NCBI GenBank assembly: GCA_016281055.1
Contig: JAEEHW010000076.1
Span: 17,605-81,604, forward strand
Length of the DNA: 64,000 nucleotides
Source of the DNA: Prevotella sp.
GTDB taxonomy: Bacteria > Bacteroidota > Bacteroidia > Bacteroidales > Bacteroidaceae
Direction: 5' to 3'
Below, piece by piece: positions 46,201 through 51,848 of the stretch (position 1 is its first letter; the number at the start of each line of letters is the position of its first letter). Both the position numbers and the translations under genes were made by a program. Below the pieces are notes generated by a model. It was not told where the DNA came from and searched no databases. It saw nothing but the letters and a program-made list of their open reading frames with translations.

Positions 46201-47572
46201 TTGGTATCCTTCCGACGACATGAAACGCTACTCCATGAGTCTTGTGGGACGCGTTATGATTGGCGACGCCATCGTCACCGACATCAATGACCGTCTTGGA
46301 GTGTTCGATGCCAACGGCCGAGGCATGGGCGTTGCAGACATCAACTACAACGAGACAACAGGTGTGAGTCTCGTGTTCCTGACAGTGTTCGACAGCACCG
46401 TGACAGAGAAGCCGCTGACATTCAAGTTGTGGCACAACCGCACCGGCAAGGTGATGCTCCTGCAACCAAGCAAGCCAATCACCTTCGTGCCGAGCAAGAT
46501 AGAAGGTTCGGTGAACGACCCGATAGTCTTCCACACAACAAACCAGTTCGTACAGAGCATCAATCTTGACTACGGCTGGAACTGGGTATCGATGAATGTA
46601 TATAACAATGACCTGCGCAACATCATTGACGTGCTCAACAAGTACGAGTGGGACAATGGTGACATCTTCGTCAGCGACCGCGACAACCTCACGCTGGTTT
46701 ACAACGAGAAAATCAAGGCATGGGTAAAGAATATGACACAAGAGCAGGTTGACAAGGTGAAGATGCTTCCATGCAATGGTTACCGCATCTACCGCCACAA
46801 ATATACGACCATCGAAATCGTTGGCGACAGACTCAGCCATATCAACTTACGCACGATACCTGTCAGCAGGGGCTGGAACAGCATTGGTTACACTCCGATG
46901 ATCAACCTGCCGGTTACCACCGCATTGTCTGACTACAACACCTTTGCCAAAGACCGTGATGTAATCAAGAGCCGCGAGGCATTCGCCATCTTCACCGAGA
47001 CGAAGAACGGTGGTGGATACTGGTCTGGCGACCTTACATACATGAAGCCTGGCGAGGGTTACATGCTCTACCGTCACGGTGAAGCCGATGTATCGTTCAA
47101 GTACCCATATTACGAACCGGGGAGCACCATCTTCGGAATGGGCGAGCTGCAGGCGAAAGCTGCCACCTTCATGGAGTATCCTACCACAATGTCGCTTGCG
47201 GCAAGTGTGACAGGCATCGACACCGAGGACGGCGACCAGCTCATAGCCATGACCGACATGGGTGAGGTTTGCGGCACAGCCACGCTCATCGACTCCGTAT
47301 ATTACATGAGCATCTGCAACGAGGCCAAGGCTGCCATCACCTTCGCCATTGAGCGCGACGGTGAGATAATAGCCACCGCAACCACCGCCATGCAGTATGA
47401 GGACAATGCAGTAAGCGGCAGCCCGTCAGAACCAACAGAGATTGATTTCACACGCTGCAACCCTGTGAAACTCAACGATGACTGGTACTCCATCGACGGA
47501 CGCAAGCTTGACGGATGCCCGGCAAAGGCTGGCATATACATCCACAACGGCAGCAAGGTAGTGATTGAATAA
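37298..47572 (+). CDS. Giant exported mosaic protein (3424 aa) with LamG-like domains
   Basis: Signal peptide at about residues 14-33 (WLATLLLTMTVMLAMPQVTK). Recognisable parts in order: a GLUG-like stretch (about 650-720), an Fn3-like domain (835-905, VTLSWESDGGAIDSYEIYRR), two carboxypeptidase-regulatory/Cna-B-like folds (921-1000, 1018-1090), a large unassigned core (1100-2280), an SbsA/Big-like Ig domain (about 2290-2345), and two LamG/concanavalin-like domains (2347-2545, 2551-2750). After these come an AFV-like domain shared with the next gene (about 2985-3060), and paired GWNWVSMN/GWNSIGYT units (3093-3270). The end YSIDGRKLDGCPAKAGIYIH is a Prevotella-type sorting tail. A surface adhesin or large structural or binding protein is likely; no enzyme motif was seen. 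The frame is uninterrupted over 10.3 kb. Confidence 0.85.
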   Translation: MKTANEKNYFTWLATLLLTMTVMLAMPQVTKANDGEFDTPEKAFSWYSKGPGCMHVAVKLCNNSPRRTFHDGVFTLTDSKTGEKVICFIVGETNSSNTGYSAMNMSNQLEGESHIFLTNVRNKNGQKTYVVSGTNSYEITATGSTAYSECYAEFDWYYPVRFAGRSFNVSVGGARIWNGDNSSYSSYAKENFATMEFDEINLETYDAIPGTEAENAGLLRIPLSSDRVMNYADVDIKTANGWRSLGRTKFDSKAYSGFIKLPSYEAIDSVKMNVNLVSASWTDVTGSAPKSLEGNVTIKKGAVSAIHSPRLLKSEMVDGREDLSHAGAVRLQWQIGDVGKDDLLDGDMFQVQRSLTGRIEDYEDIALVQFDKDTKDYQYLDTLLIESLDTSLIDKNLGIPLVRYRVYRAATSSLWGMEHNPTVAYTMPQIPMLDLHEILDFDADWADEEEHKLRVKWGYRYDGGDGDRIRVWDDRAQIKIWYKMRNRNKEEIGTGEYVLSKEELIKKETIIPLSRSCVYYDLYMETFPGTSPIGKGTGDIYVQLKTENDWKDFAARVDAGEQQLNAFLMEDITAHSKYSNADVTIGGTYKGVFNGNGHKLNVRCSSSDKRLSPFENLADGAVVFNLNVVGYFPSKGRYAAGITSHIKSGVVSIEQCAVSTGFYQGSGAWFADNSTGGLVGTVDDAATLHIYNSSFTGEFENEYALNSGYGGFVGFCANTAFTKVSNSYFNPSKIQNSFGGSHTFVHFNEDACVLPPMIDGCRYMTALGTPQGVYSNLAPQNNLWKDGAPLLVQYIFGTHVTDLSTWLDPEKSAKLNWFYYENSGQVLKKSLVTETHQSSVTLSWESDGGAIDSYEIYRRKTDKGATWEKIASNITQMEYEDKTVKPVFSYYYKVASLVSCEGEKRVYTDSVAGNCVQTGKVEGYVRFADGSGIAKTTVTVSQYGEGASSQEWNATTDEAGFFSIDELPYWKGQTGQYQIMPNISSDDLATDCKTGLFVTFNSECNLYQNRIFTVTNGVKFSGSVLYKGTSIPVQGVKFLVDGTEVRSGNGPVTSDFEGHFSFQMLGGSHTIQAVKDGHKFWQDGFYTNEKGQTYVEFSTDKAGIYFYDDTKVKLIGRIAGGKQQGDIPLGHSLSRNNLGKDLKMVMTLEGDNASWLVFENTNKALTERDTTYIHTKHSKNDNNVYKTSVHTNRHRMEITPDVNTGEYEVLLPPVKWKIQQITARGYATLFQDGKTSDVIDLTDSLTEHTDTYYGAWSVGNGDTIREADVTYYAQYSRIYRAPIQIEYKQIGYDKFDYFGDRIYTAQSLVGDKVKVPLVYQALKEEYKALKDKSKWTGKDSTEVRYTFGAPVFNIDRQYPFQISAVEKYFFNNNTKSDTVDIVSVDSGEVTIRNGMVSGTHKEVVKLDENGEGYYVMSAAQRPYSVTGKDALCTVSFTLLKDGVTYEATPLKAFTLNQYSRPGAKDYVSVSTPVLVDVLRDPPGSGSSAKLSKGSTLKMAYQMDMSWAAGLSLAVQAGAGANYYTGIGGIGFEAGFINNAKTVFKTSFDLIFSGSGQRAFSYTMTNNEDISTDAGSTMVGADADVYMGIVTDMFMRPTVMIRAIPDSTFQHKIGELAAGQMVEIAKGYGDDGGLFHLVRDEAIGYGQRVTADFTHSQQYIIKQLIPDLANKALAKMYIGTKSEAESLANSTGEPVYLSLRSKDDERFGMLNTDSVTKQYVYNTTRTSKDIDQSKMNYLIVLPSTDDGKTQNDEIYNTAQLILGWTNIIALNEQQKLEATDLVKHFDVDGGASISYSEDFATEYNNTHTFKNPISSWTHNYFEWDDVNNHTSATTTTAAVFSGIVALLGKTAGQLIGSVAQTSVGGSSISGATNNGGTYTTAAGIDNAFNYTSLEFAGWKWNFGLTPVLSFDTTPKQTTGTKYNRKESFTIKMDKKSHLLFDVYRVNTIDDNKENSTVTGNLKGDRDIFVETNFLRNVEYVKNFLDRDLGVYQKAKFEYPKSFVYRTRGGATVRTWENERKTLFYNAGTVLDERTKKIENPIIKLDKQSISGVPYSDPARFKIYVTNESEEPDAIGGALRFFTLYADSKSNPNGAKMFVDGMPLTADGMTVMAVPGEVTQKTLEVYAGESFDYDDLTIGIISPGDVQCVDQAAFSVHYLRTAGSVSIQTPGDKWIMNTDAPFDSIRGWYMPVIISGYDRNQKNFDHIEFQYKESTRGDDYWTNLCSFYADSTYYRQASGTREMMPENGYINTKFYGEGQVMEKAYDLRAVLFCRNGNSYITNSSPVLTGIKDTRRPQLFGSPEPKDGIVGIGDNIIFNFSEPIEHNYLREETNFEVMGETNETALQEEPSLQFNATGYVETDARRNFADKSVAVDMMIRPDTLIGKDMPLFSHGTDGNRLQLWITDDMRLKAVVDNKEYYSNYSIEKGTLQHVALILNRNDSTLSLYNDSIIATYNKVWYNGYGSLIFGATNENDINMRSHYKGRMLEARIWNRAMNTTLMRLYAKRQLTGYEMGLIDYYPMNEGEGNYAYDKAQGAHAELNGAAWALPRGMSLHLDWNEEKPVKGIKLLKDRMARSAEDDYTLMFWFKTNDNGKGALVSNGSGRATDDNAANRFYIGFEGNQLIYRSNGMTLNLGDDLADDEWHHYAMTVSRAHKVANIYVDRTLTASVPADTLGGMDSEEFYVGNMVWREAGLHVDVLHQANALTGNIDELCLFSQALPHSLIKRFSTKSPSGKEKGLLTYLGFNRQQRMDNNDYVLRPYVYNQVTETDKYGNVIEKKDSVFAEPMAYVMKHIDTEVGAPVQPNVELKNLNFSFVGRDHQLLVNIDEIDSRINKRNLYVTVSDIPDLNGNYMTSPYTEVFYVDRNPLRWEKKIIKENYFTNSGMYLYTKIINNSGASHKYVIENLPNWLTVDHQEDIIDGKSEQEIVFFVNKDLNVGTYDETIYLTDENGLSEPLILNITREDIMPSDWYPSDDMKRYSMSLVGRVMIGDAIVTDINDRLGVFDANGRGMGVADINYNETTGVSLVFLTVFDSTVTEKPLTFKLWHNRTGKVMLLQPSKPITFVPSKIEGSVNDPIVFHTTNQFVQSINLDYGWNWVSMNVYNNDLRNIIDVLNKYEWDNGDIFVSDRDNLTLVYNEKIKAWVKNMTQEQVDKVKMLPCNGYRIYRHKYTTIEIVGDRLSHINLRTIPVSRGWNSIGYTPMINLPVTTALSDYNTFAKDRDVIKSREAFAIFTETKNGGGYWSGDLTYMKPGEGYMLYRHGEADVSFKYPYYEPGSTIFGMGELQAKAATFMEYPTTMSLAASVTGIDTEDGDQLIAMTDMGEVCGTATLIDSVYYMSICNEAKAAITFAIERDGEIIATATTAMQYEDNAVSGSPSEPTEIDFTRCNPVKLNDDWYSIDGRKLDGCPAKAGIYIHNGSKVVIE

Positions 47573-47585
47573 TATTATAAAAAAA

Positions 47586-47609
47586 GGGGAAACCGTTCGC
47601 GGTTTCCCC
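47586..47609 (+). other. Intercistronic UUCG hairpin after the giant gene
   Basis: A perfect 10-bp stem, ggggaaaccg/cggtttcccc, closed by a TTCG tetraloop, stands 13 nt after the stop codon and about 20 nt before the next ATG. No T run follows on the plus strand, so it looks like an mRNA-stabilising or partial-attenuation element and not a full terminator. Confidence 0.7.
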
Positions 47610-47629
47610 CCACTAAAGAACATAAGAAT

Positions 47630-48418
47630 ATGAAAAAAAATCTTTTCTACATACCATTTCTCACACTGCTCCTCACAGCTGTGACATCATGTACGTCTGA
47701 CGGTGAGGACGGAGGCAACGGCAACACTGCAGTGTTTACCGCAGTAAGCAATGCACCCGATTGGCAAAGCAGTTTGCTGGAGGCCATGGTTTTCAACGAT
47801 GCCAAGCCCGACTGGAAACTTGCCGACCTTTCCGACTATGAGAGTTTCACTGTGCTTGTGGTAAAACTGGATGAAGTACTTGCACCTCGCTCCAACGATG
47901 ATGATGTCATGGCAGTCTTCATTGACAACGAATGTCGCGCCATATCACCACGCAACGTCACAGATGATGGCATCGTGTTCGTGTTCAACGTGCGTGGCTC
48001 CTCCACCGAAGGAGCGTCGGAATATCGCCTGAGCTACTACAGTGGCGGACTGCATCAGATTTTCAGTCTGTCAGAAACAGGTGGCTACCTTATCAACGAA
48101 TACATACTCGGCACCGACAAGGACTTCGTACTGCCACTTACCTATGGCACCACAAAGTTCTCCACAAAGACTGCATGCACCGTCTCTATTCCGTCAAACG
48201 CACCATTCACTCCCTCTGAAGATGACCTTGTAGCAGCATTCATCGGCAACGAATGTCGCGGAGTGGGCAAACCCGGCAGTATATTTACCATTTACTCAAA
48301 CAGCAGCAACGAACAGGTGCAACTGCGCTATTACAGTGCTGAGAAGCAAGGCGTATATTCTGACCCCACACCAATAACACTCTCTGACTTTGGCATAGAC
48401 AAGGAATTCAATTTCTAA
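47630..48418 (+). CDS. Lipoprotein with two AFI-x-NECRG repeats
   Basis: 262-residue predicted lipoprotein (lipobox VTSC, Cys 21). It contains two copies of one domain. The first has DDDVMAVFIDNECRAISP and ends in YRLSYYSGGLHQIF. The second has EDDLVAAFIGNECRGVGKP and ends in QLRYYSAEKQGVYSD. The C-terminal region of the preceding giant protein contains related units (RLGVFDANGRGMGVAD, GDQLIAMTDMGEVCG), which suggests a shared fold and possibly a joint surface complex. The function is unknown. It is co-directional, 57 nt after the giant gene. Confidence 0.8.
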   Translation: MKKNLFYIPFLTLLLTAVTSCTSDGEDGGNGNTAVFTAVSNAPDWQSSLLEAMVFNDAKPDWKLADLSDYESFTVLVVKLDEVLAPRSNDDDVMAVFIDNECRAISPRNVTDDGIVFVFNVRGSSTEGASEYRLSYYSGGLHQIFSLSETGGYLINEYILGTDKDFVLPLTYGTTKFSTKTACTVSIPSNAPFTPSEDDLVAAFIGNECRGVGKPGSIFTIYSNSSNEQVQLRYYSAEKQGVYSDPTPITLSDFGIDKEFNF

Positions 48419-48452
48419 CGCACAATTCTAAATTAATATACATAACCACAAG

Positions 48453-49295
48453 ATGAAAAAAACAATTCTCTCATTGCTGCTGTTGCCAGCGATGGCATTG
48501 GTAGGTTGCTCGTCTGATGACGACAACATCACACCGCCTACCTACCGCCCACTGAATGTAGAAATTGACGAAACTCGTGCAGCAATCACGAAGACCAGTA
48601 CACTGACGTCATTCAAATTGTATGCCGTTGATCCAGCTACAGAGTACACTCTTAACAAAGACGATGTCGGCAACTGGGTACCATCTCCCCTTTCATCATG
48701 GCCATTATCTGCCGATGACGATGATAAAGTAACTTTCTACGCCATAGACGGTGGTTCATACAGCCAGTCAGGTCAGCATGTGACACTGACAGTCAACGAG
48801 GATGCCTTTAATCAGAAAGACCTGCTCGTGGCTAAGACAGACACAAGTTATACAAAATCGGGGGGAACGCTTTGCTTGAAGTTCAATCATGTATGCACGG
48901 CTGTCAACTTCTATGTCAATGCAACAAACACTCTGTTGGGCAATCTTGGTGGAAGCACCCTCTACATCACGGAAATAAAACTCTGTAATGTAAAGAACAG
49001 CGGACGATACGACCTCGGCACTGGCGAATGGACTATACTGGACGGCACATCGTCATACACCCTAACCGATGGCACCATCGCCGTTACCAACACTGCTGTG
49101 GAACTCCCATGCAAATACTTGTTCATGATACCGCAGACACTTGGTGAGGATGCCAAGCTTGAGTTCAAGTACAAAATAGGAGAAAACGGTGCGGAGAAGA
49201 GCAACTCCATTTCTCTTAATGGAAAGACATGGAACGCTAACGAGCAGAAGAGAATTGACATAAAACTCGGAACATCCCTGATAGAGGTAAACTAA
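48453..49295 (+). CDS. Fimbrillin-like lipoprotein
   Basis: 280-residue protein with lipobox LVGC (Cys 19). The pattern after it (TRAAITKTSTLTSFKLYAVD, then DLLVAKTDTSYT, then LKFNHVCTAVNFYVN, ending in WNANEQKRIDIKL) is that of the Mfa-like/FimB fimbrillin family of Bacteroidales. Such proteins are type V pilus subunits or minor tip/anchor proteins. No partner fimbrial genes (mfa2-5, fimC-E) are present, so it may act with the neighbouring giant protein. It lies 34 nt after the previous gene. Confidence 0.78.
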   Translation: MKKTILSLLLLPAMALVGCSSDDDNITPPTYRPLNVEIDETRAAITKTSTLTSFKLYAVDPATEYTLNKDDVGNWVPSPLSSWPLSADDDDKVTFYAIDGGSYSQSGQHVTLTVNEDAFNQKDLLVAKTDTSYTKSGGTLCLKFNHVCTAVNFYVNATNTLLGNLGGSTLYITEIKLCNVKNSGRYDLGTGEWTILDGTSSYTLTDGTIAVTNTAVELPCKYLFMIPQTLGEDAKLEFKYKIGENGAEKSNSISLNGKTWNANEQKRIDIKLGTSLIEVN

Positions 49296-49313
49296 TTGCA
49301 CAATAAAAAAAAA

Positions 49314-49445
49314 ATGAAGAAACAACAATACACACAACCCACAGTATGTTTCCACACTGTAAAGCCTCATGTGATGCATGTAGCCAGCGTGGAGGATTTT
49401 AAGGACAAGACGTCAGAAACAATAGGTGACGAGGACGAAGACTGA
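49314..49445 (+). CDS. Small 43-residue acidic-tailed peptide
   Basis: A short frame starting MKKQQYTQPTVCFHTVKPHV and ending in TIGDEDED, between the fimbrillin-like gene (18-nt gap) and the transporter gene. Its TGA overlaps the next ATG in TGATG, which argues for translational coupling and so for real expression. The MKK-x-Y-x-x-P start followed by a short acidic end resembles small proteins that recur in Prevotella and Bacteroides next to exported protein genes. Their function is unknown; a peptide precursor is possible but unproven. Confidence 0.65.
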   Translation: MKKQQYTQPTVCFHTVKPHVMHVASVEDFKDKTSETIGDEDED

Positions 49446-50476
49446 TGTCATTCAGTGTTGAAAATGAGATGAACGCAACAAAGACCCTGCTTCCCTTTAT
49501 GCACCTGATGGTGGATGCCTTGTGCGCATGCTGCCTGTGCCTGCTGTCAGTAAGGTACGGCGGTGCATACAACATACTCGAACTATACATACTGTATAAT
49601 GTTGCGGCATTCCTAACGCAACCCCTTACAGGATATGTGGCCGACAGATGCAGCGTGGAGAGATATGCACCATCATTCTGCATCATGCTCACCCTCGTAG
49701 TGACGGCATTGGCATGGTTCGGGATAGGCAGTATGACACCTGATGGCAATGGCATGGTGATGTGGGTTACGGTCACGGTGCTTGGACTGGGCAACTCTGC
49801 CTTTCATGTATGGGCAGGACGGCTGACAACACTGCGCACCAACAACGACATACGGTGGCTCGGAGTGTTCGTCTCCACGGGAGCCGTGGGACTGTCCATC
49901 GGCACGTTGTTCGCTTCATGGTCACTGGCATGGCTGCTGGTAATAGGAATATGTACGTTCACCTTGTTGTATCTGCACAGCGAGAGGGAACTTCCTCAAA
50001 CAACGACAAGCAGTGGCAATTCTTTCCACAAAACACTGGAAGCCTCACTTCAAGGTGACCAATACACTGAGGTGGATGCAAGCGTGGCTATCGTCTGCAT
50101 CATAGTTGTGGCGCTGATGGCATTGGTATTCCTGCGTTCTATGGTGGGCGGCAACTTTAATGCTGCCTTGCCACATGCAAAGAGCATGATACTCATTGCA
50201 GGAATGATAACCATGACAGGCAAGATAGCAGGGGGATGGATAGCACGCTCCATGGGACTGGCCACCACTCTCATCGCTGCAGTCATAGCAACGGCATTGT
50301 GCAGCCTATATATTGACAAGAGCGTTGTGGCAGTACTGACAGGATTGTTTGCCGTCAACTGCACCATGCCGCTGACACTTTACCTGATAAACGTGGTGAT
50401 GCGTGGTCGCGAGGCACTGGCATTCGGACTGCTTGCAGCTTCACTCATGCCGGCGTATCTCATCACATTAATATAA
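49445..50476 (+). CDS. MFS-like multi-pass membrane transporter
   Basis: 343 hydrophobic residues with about 10-11 predicted membrane helices and MFS-like features: a PLTGYVADRCS loop after helix 2 and GKIAGGWIARSMGLAT in the second half. It is shorter than most MFS proteins (about 400). It is coupled to the 43-residue gene by a 1-nt overlap and followed by three small membrane proteins. The substrate cannot be read from the sequence. Confidence 0.72.
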   Translation: MSFSVENEMNATKTLLPFMHLMVDALCACCLCLLSVRYGGAYNILELYILYNVAAFLTQPLTGYVADRCSVERYAPSFCIMLTLVVTALAWFGIGSMTPDGNGMVMWVTVTVLGLGNSAFHVWAGRLTTLRTNNDIRWLGVFVSTGAVGLSIGTLFASWSLAWLLVIGICTFTLLYLHSERELPQTTTSSGNSFHKTLEASLQGDQYTEVDASVAIVCIIVVALMALVFLRSMVGGNFNAALPHAKSMILIAGMITMTGKIAGGWIARSMGLATTLIAAVIATALCSLYIDKSVVAVLTGLFAVNCTMPLTLYLINVVMRGREALAFGLLAASLMPAYLITLI

Positions 50477-50484
50477 TATTACAG

Positions 50485-50811
50485 ATGTTGTCACTACTCA
50501 TACCGCTCATACTGACCATTGTCATCGAAGTGCTCATACTGATAGCCCTGCGTGAGTACCGCATAAAAGTGTTGCTGGCATGCATGGCTATGAATGTGCT
50601 CACCAACATACCACTAAACCTATACATTCAATATATAGATTATAGCCTGATGGTTGTGATAGTTGGTGAATTTCTCGTGTTCCTAATAGAAGCCCTATTG
50701 TACCGCATCGTGGTCAAATGGCGCCCAGCCCTGACATACAGTGCCCTGTGCAATGCTGTAAGCTACTTCACAGGCATACTGATAATAAGCATACTTGAAT
50801 TTATATTATAA
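50485..50811 (+). CDS. Small polytopic membrane protein
   Basis: 108 residues, almost all hydrophobic, with three to four predicted helices (first MLSLLIPLILTIVIEVLILI). It begins 8 nt after the transporter gene. No family is recognised. Its position suggests a subunit or partner of the transporter. Confidence 0.65.
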   Translation: MLSLLIPLILTIVIEVLILIALREYRIKVLLACMAMNVLTNIPLNLYIQYIDYSLMVVIVGEFLVFLIEALLYRIVVKWRPALTYSALCNAVSYFTGILIISILEFIL

Positions 50812-50823
50812 AAGACTTTTACT

Positions 50824-51156
50824 ATGCAGATACTTGACATCGTAATGCCTTCGCGTCTTGATATGATTAAGGAAGGCCCGCACTTCAGTTTTGAGGATAC
50901 TCCAGAATACAAAGAGATGGTACGCCGCGCCACCGACTCCCTGCAACACATACAGGACTCCATCAGGGCTGCAGCCACTGACACCACGCAGGCTGTCAGC
51001 GACACCATACAGGCTACTGTGCCGATGGCAGGTTCTGCAGGTGGAAACGACGACATGTCGCTATTGTTCACACTGCTTGGCTCAATAGCAGCACTGTCTA
51101 TGTGTGCATATCTCATCGTCAACATAAACAAAAACAGGAAACCATGCAGTTGTTAG
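50824..51156 (+). CDS. Small protein with C-terminal membrane helix, MQ-LDI-PS start
   Basis: 110 residues. A polar helical middle (EYKEMVRRATDSLQHIQDSI) leads to one membrane helix (about 79-101), ending in a Cys-containing tail (KPCSC). The first residues, MQILDIVMPSRLDMI, resemble those of the next gene (MQLLDIATPSLWDTI). It overlaps that gene by 13 nt. No known family is recognised. Confidence 0.6.
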   Translation: MQILDIVMPSRLDMIKEGPHFSFEDTPEYKEMVRRATDSLQHIQDSIRAAATDTTQAVSDTIQATVPMAGSAGGNDDMSLLFTLLGSIAALSMCAYLIVNINKNRKPCSC

Positions 51157-51317
51157 ACATTGCCACTCCGTCACTATGGGATACCATAAATTACGAATAT
51201 GAGAATATCATTCTCCTTGTACTTTCAATCTTCATACTGACCATCGCCATATACTTCATCATCAAACTACGCAAAAACGGTATCAACACCAGTAAGCAGG
51301 ACAATTCCCAGCAGTAA
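51144..51317 (+). CDS. Small single-pass membrane protein, MQ-LDI-PS start
   Basis: 57 residues with one membrane helix (about 20-42) and a polar basic tail ending NSQQ. The ATG at 51144 is chosen because its N-terminus, MQLLDIATPS, matches that of the preceding protein. The longer frame from 51102 lies wholly within the previous gene. The TAA stop (51315-51317) is formed by the first bases of a family G repeat fragment. Confidence 0.6.
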   Translation: MQLLDIATPSLWDTINYEYENIILLVLSIFILTIAIYFIIKLRKNGINTSKQDNSQQ

Positions 51318-51345
51318 CTACGTAACTACTGATATAACTGCATAA
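51315..51345. repeat. Family G fragment at the end of the small-protein operon
   Basis: taactacgtaactactga (51315-51332) equals 17280-17297 except at one position. The fragment supplies the stop codon of the upstream gene. Confidence 0.6.
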
Positions 51346-51355
51346 ATAGAAAATC

Positions 51356-51395
51356 GGGCTTTTACTTACAGATTGTAAGCAAAAGCCCATTTTTC
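51356..51395 (+). terminator. Terminator of the giant-protein cluster
   Basis: A 15-bp stem with one mismatch (gggcttttacttaca/tgtaagcaaaagccc) and a 3-nt loop is followed by atttttcg. It stands 39 nt after the last small gene and marks the end of the operon. Confidence 0.85.
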
Positions 51396-51409
51396 GTGAC
51401 ACAAGTTCC

Positions 51410-51529
51410 TAACGGATGTTAAATTCCATAGGGTATCGTAAAAGCATAGCTATTACACTGTAAAAGCTATCATATTACACTGTAAAAGCATAGCTATTAC
51501 AAGGTAATACGATAGCTTTCATTTTGTCA
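51410..51529 (+). repeat. Family E 120-bp element with 22-bp tandem units (second full copy)
   Basis: Same ends (taacggatgttaaat and agctttcattttgtca) and same 120-nt length as 18623-18742. Inside are three to four units near tgtaaaagcatagctattac. No gene is seen between the terminator at 51395 and the tRNA. Confidence 0.8.
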
Positions 51530-51582
51530 AAGCATATCAATAACATTTAGCTATTTTCGCCTATGCTATATCATTGCCATAA

Positions 51583-51618
51583 AAAATAAAAAAGAGACGA
51601 CCAAAAAGTCATCTCTTT
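51583..51618 (-). terminator. Terminator of tRNA-Asn
   Basis: On the minus strand AAAGAGATGAC...GTCGTCTCTTT forms an 11-bp stem with one G:T pair, followed by a T-rich run, beginning three bases after the tRNA 3' end. Confidence 0.8.
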
Positions 51619-51620
51619 TG

Positions 51621-51694
51621 CGCTCCCTCTTGGGCTTGAACCAAGGACCCCCTGATTAACAGTCAGATGCTCTAACCAACTGAGCTAAGGAAGC
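51621..51694 (-). tRNA. tRNA-Asn (GTT)
   Basis: A 74-nt cloverleaf with acceptor GCTTCCT/AGGGAGC, D arm TAGCTCAGTTGGTTAGAGCA, anticodon loop CTGTTAA (GTT), T arm CTTGGTTCAAGCCCAAG and discriminator G. The CCA is not encoded. Confidence 0.96.
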
Positions 51695-51713
51695 AATTTC
51701 TTATTTGCGAGTG

Positions 51714-51721
51714 CAAAGGTA
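51714..51721 (-). promoter_or_regulatory. -7 promoter element of tRNA-Asn
   Basis: TACCTTTG on the minus strand, 20 nt upstream of the mature tRNA 5' end. Confidence 0.65.
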
Positions 51722-51836
51722 CTACGAAAAATCGAAACTACCAAACTTTTCGGCATTTTTTTTTGTTTTTGTGCGAAAAAAAGTTGAAATGATGCAAAAT
51801 AAAACATAAAAATATGGTGTTTTCAAGGAAAATGTG

Positions 51837-51844
51837 TATTTTTG
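51837..51844 (+). promoter_or_regulatory. -7 promoter element of the CtpA-type protease gene
   Basis: TATTTTTG ends only 4 nt before the ATG at 51849, so transcription should begin at or next to the start codon (leaderless mRNA). Confidence 0.65.
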
Positions 51845-51848
51845 CAAT

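Noticed and set aside
47586-47609. Rho-independent terminator after the giant gene
   Set aside because: The stem is strong but no T run follows on the plus strand, so it was recorded as an intercistronic hairpin.
51430-51529. CRISPR-like array of 22-bp units (also at 18660-18742 and 35300-35382)
   Set aside because: The units are directly adjacent, with no unique spacers between them, and no cas genes are present.
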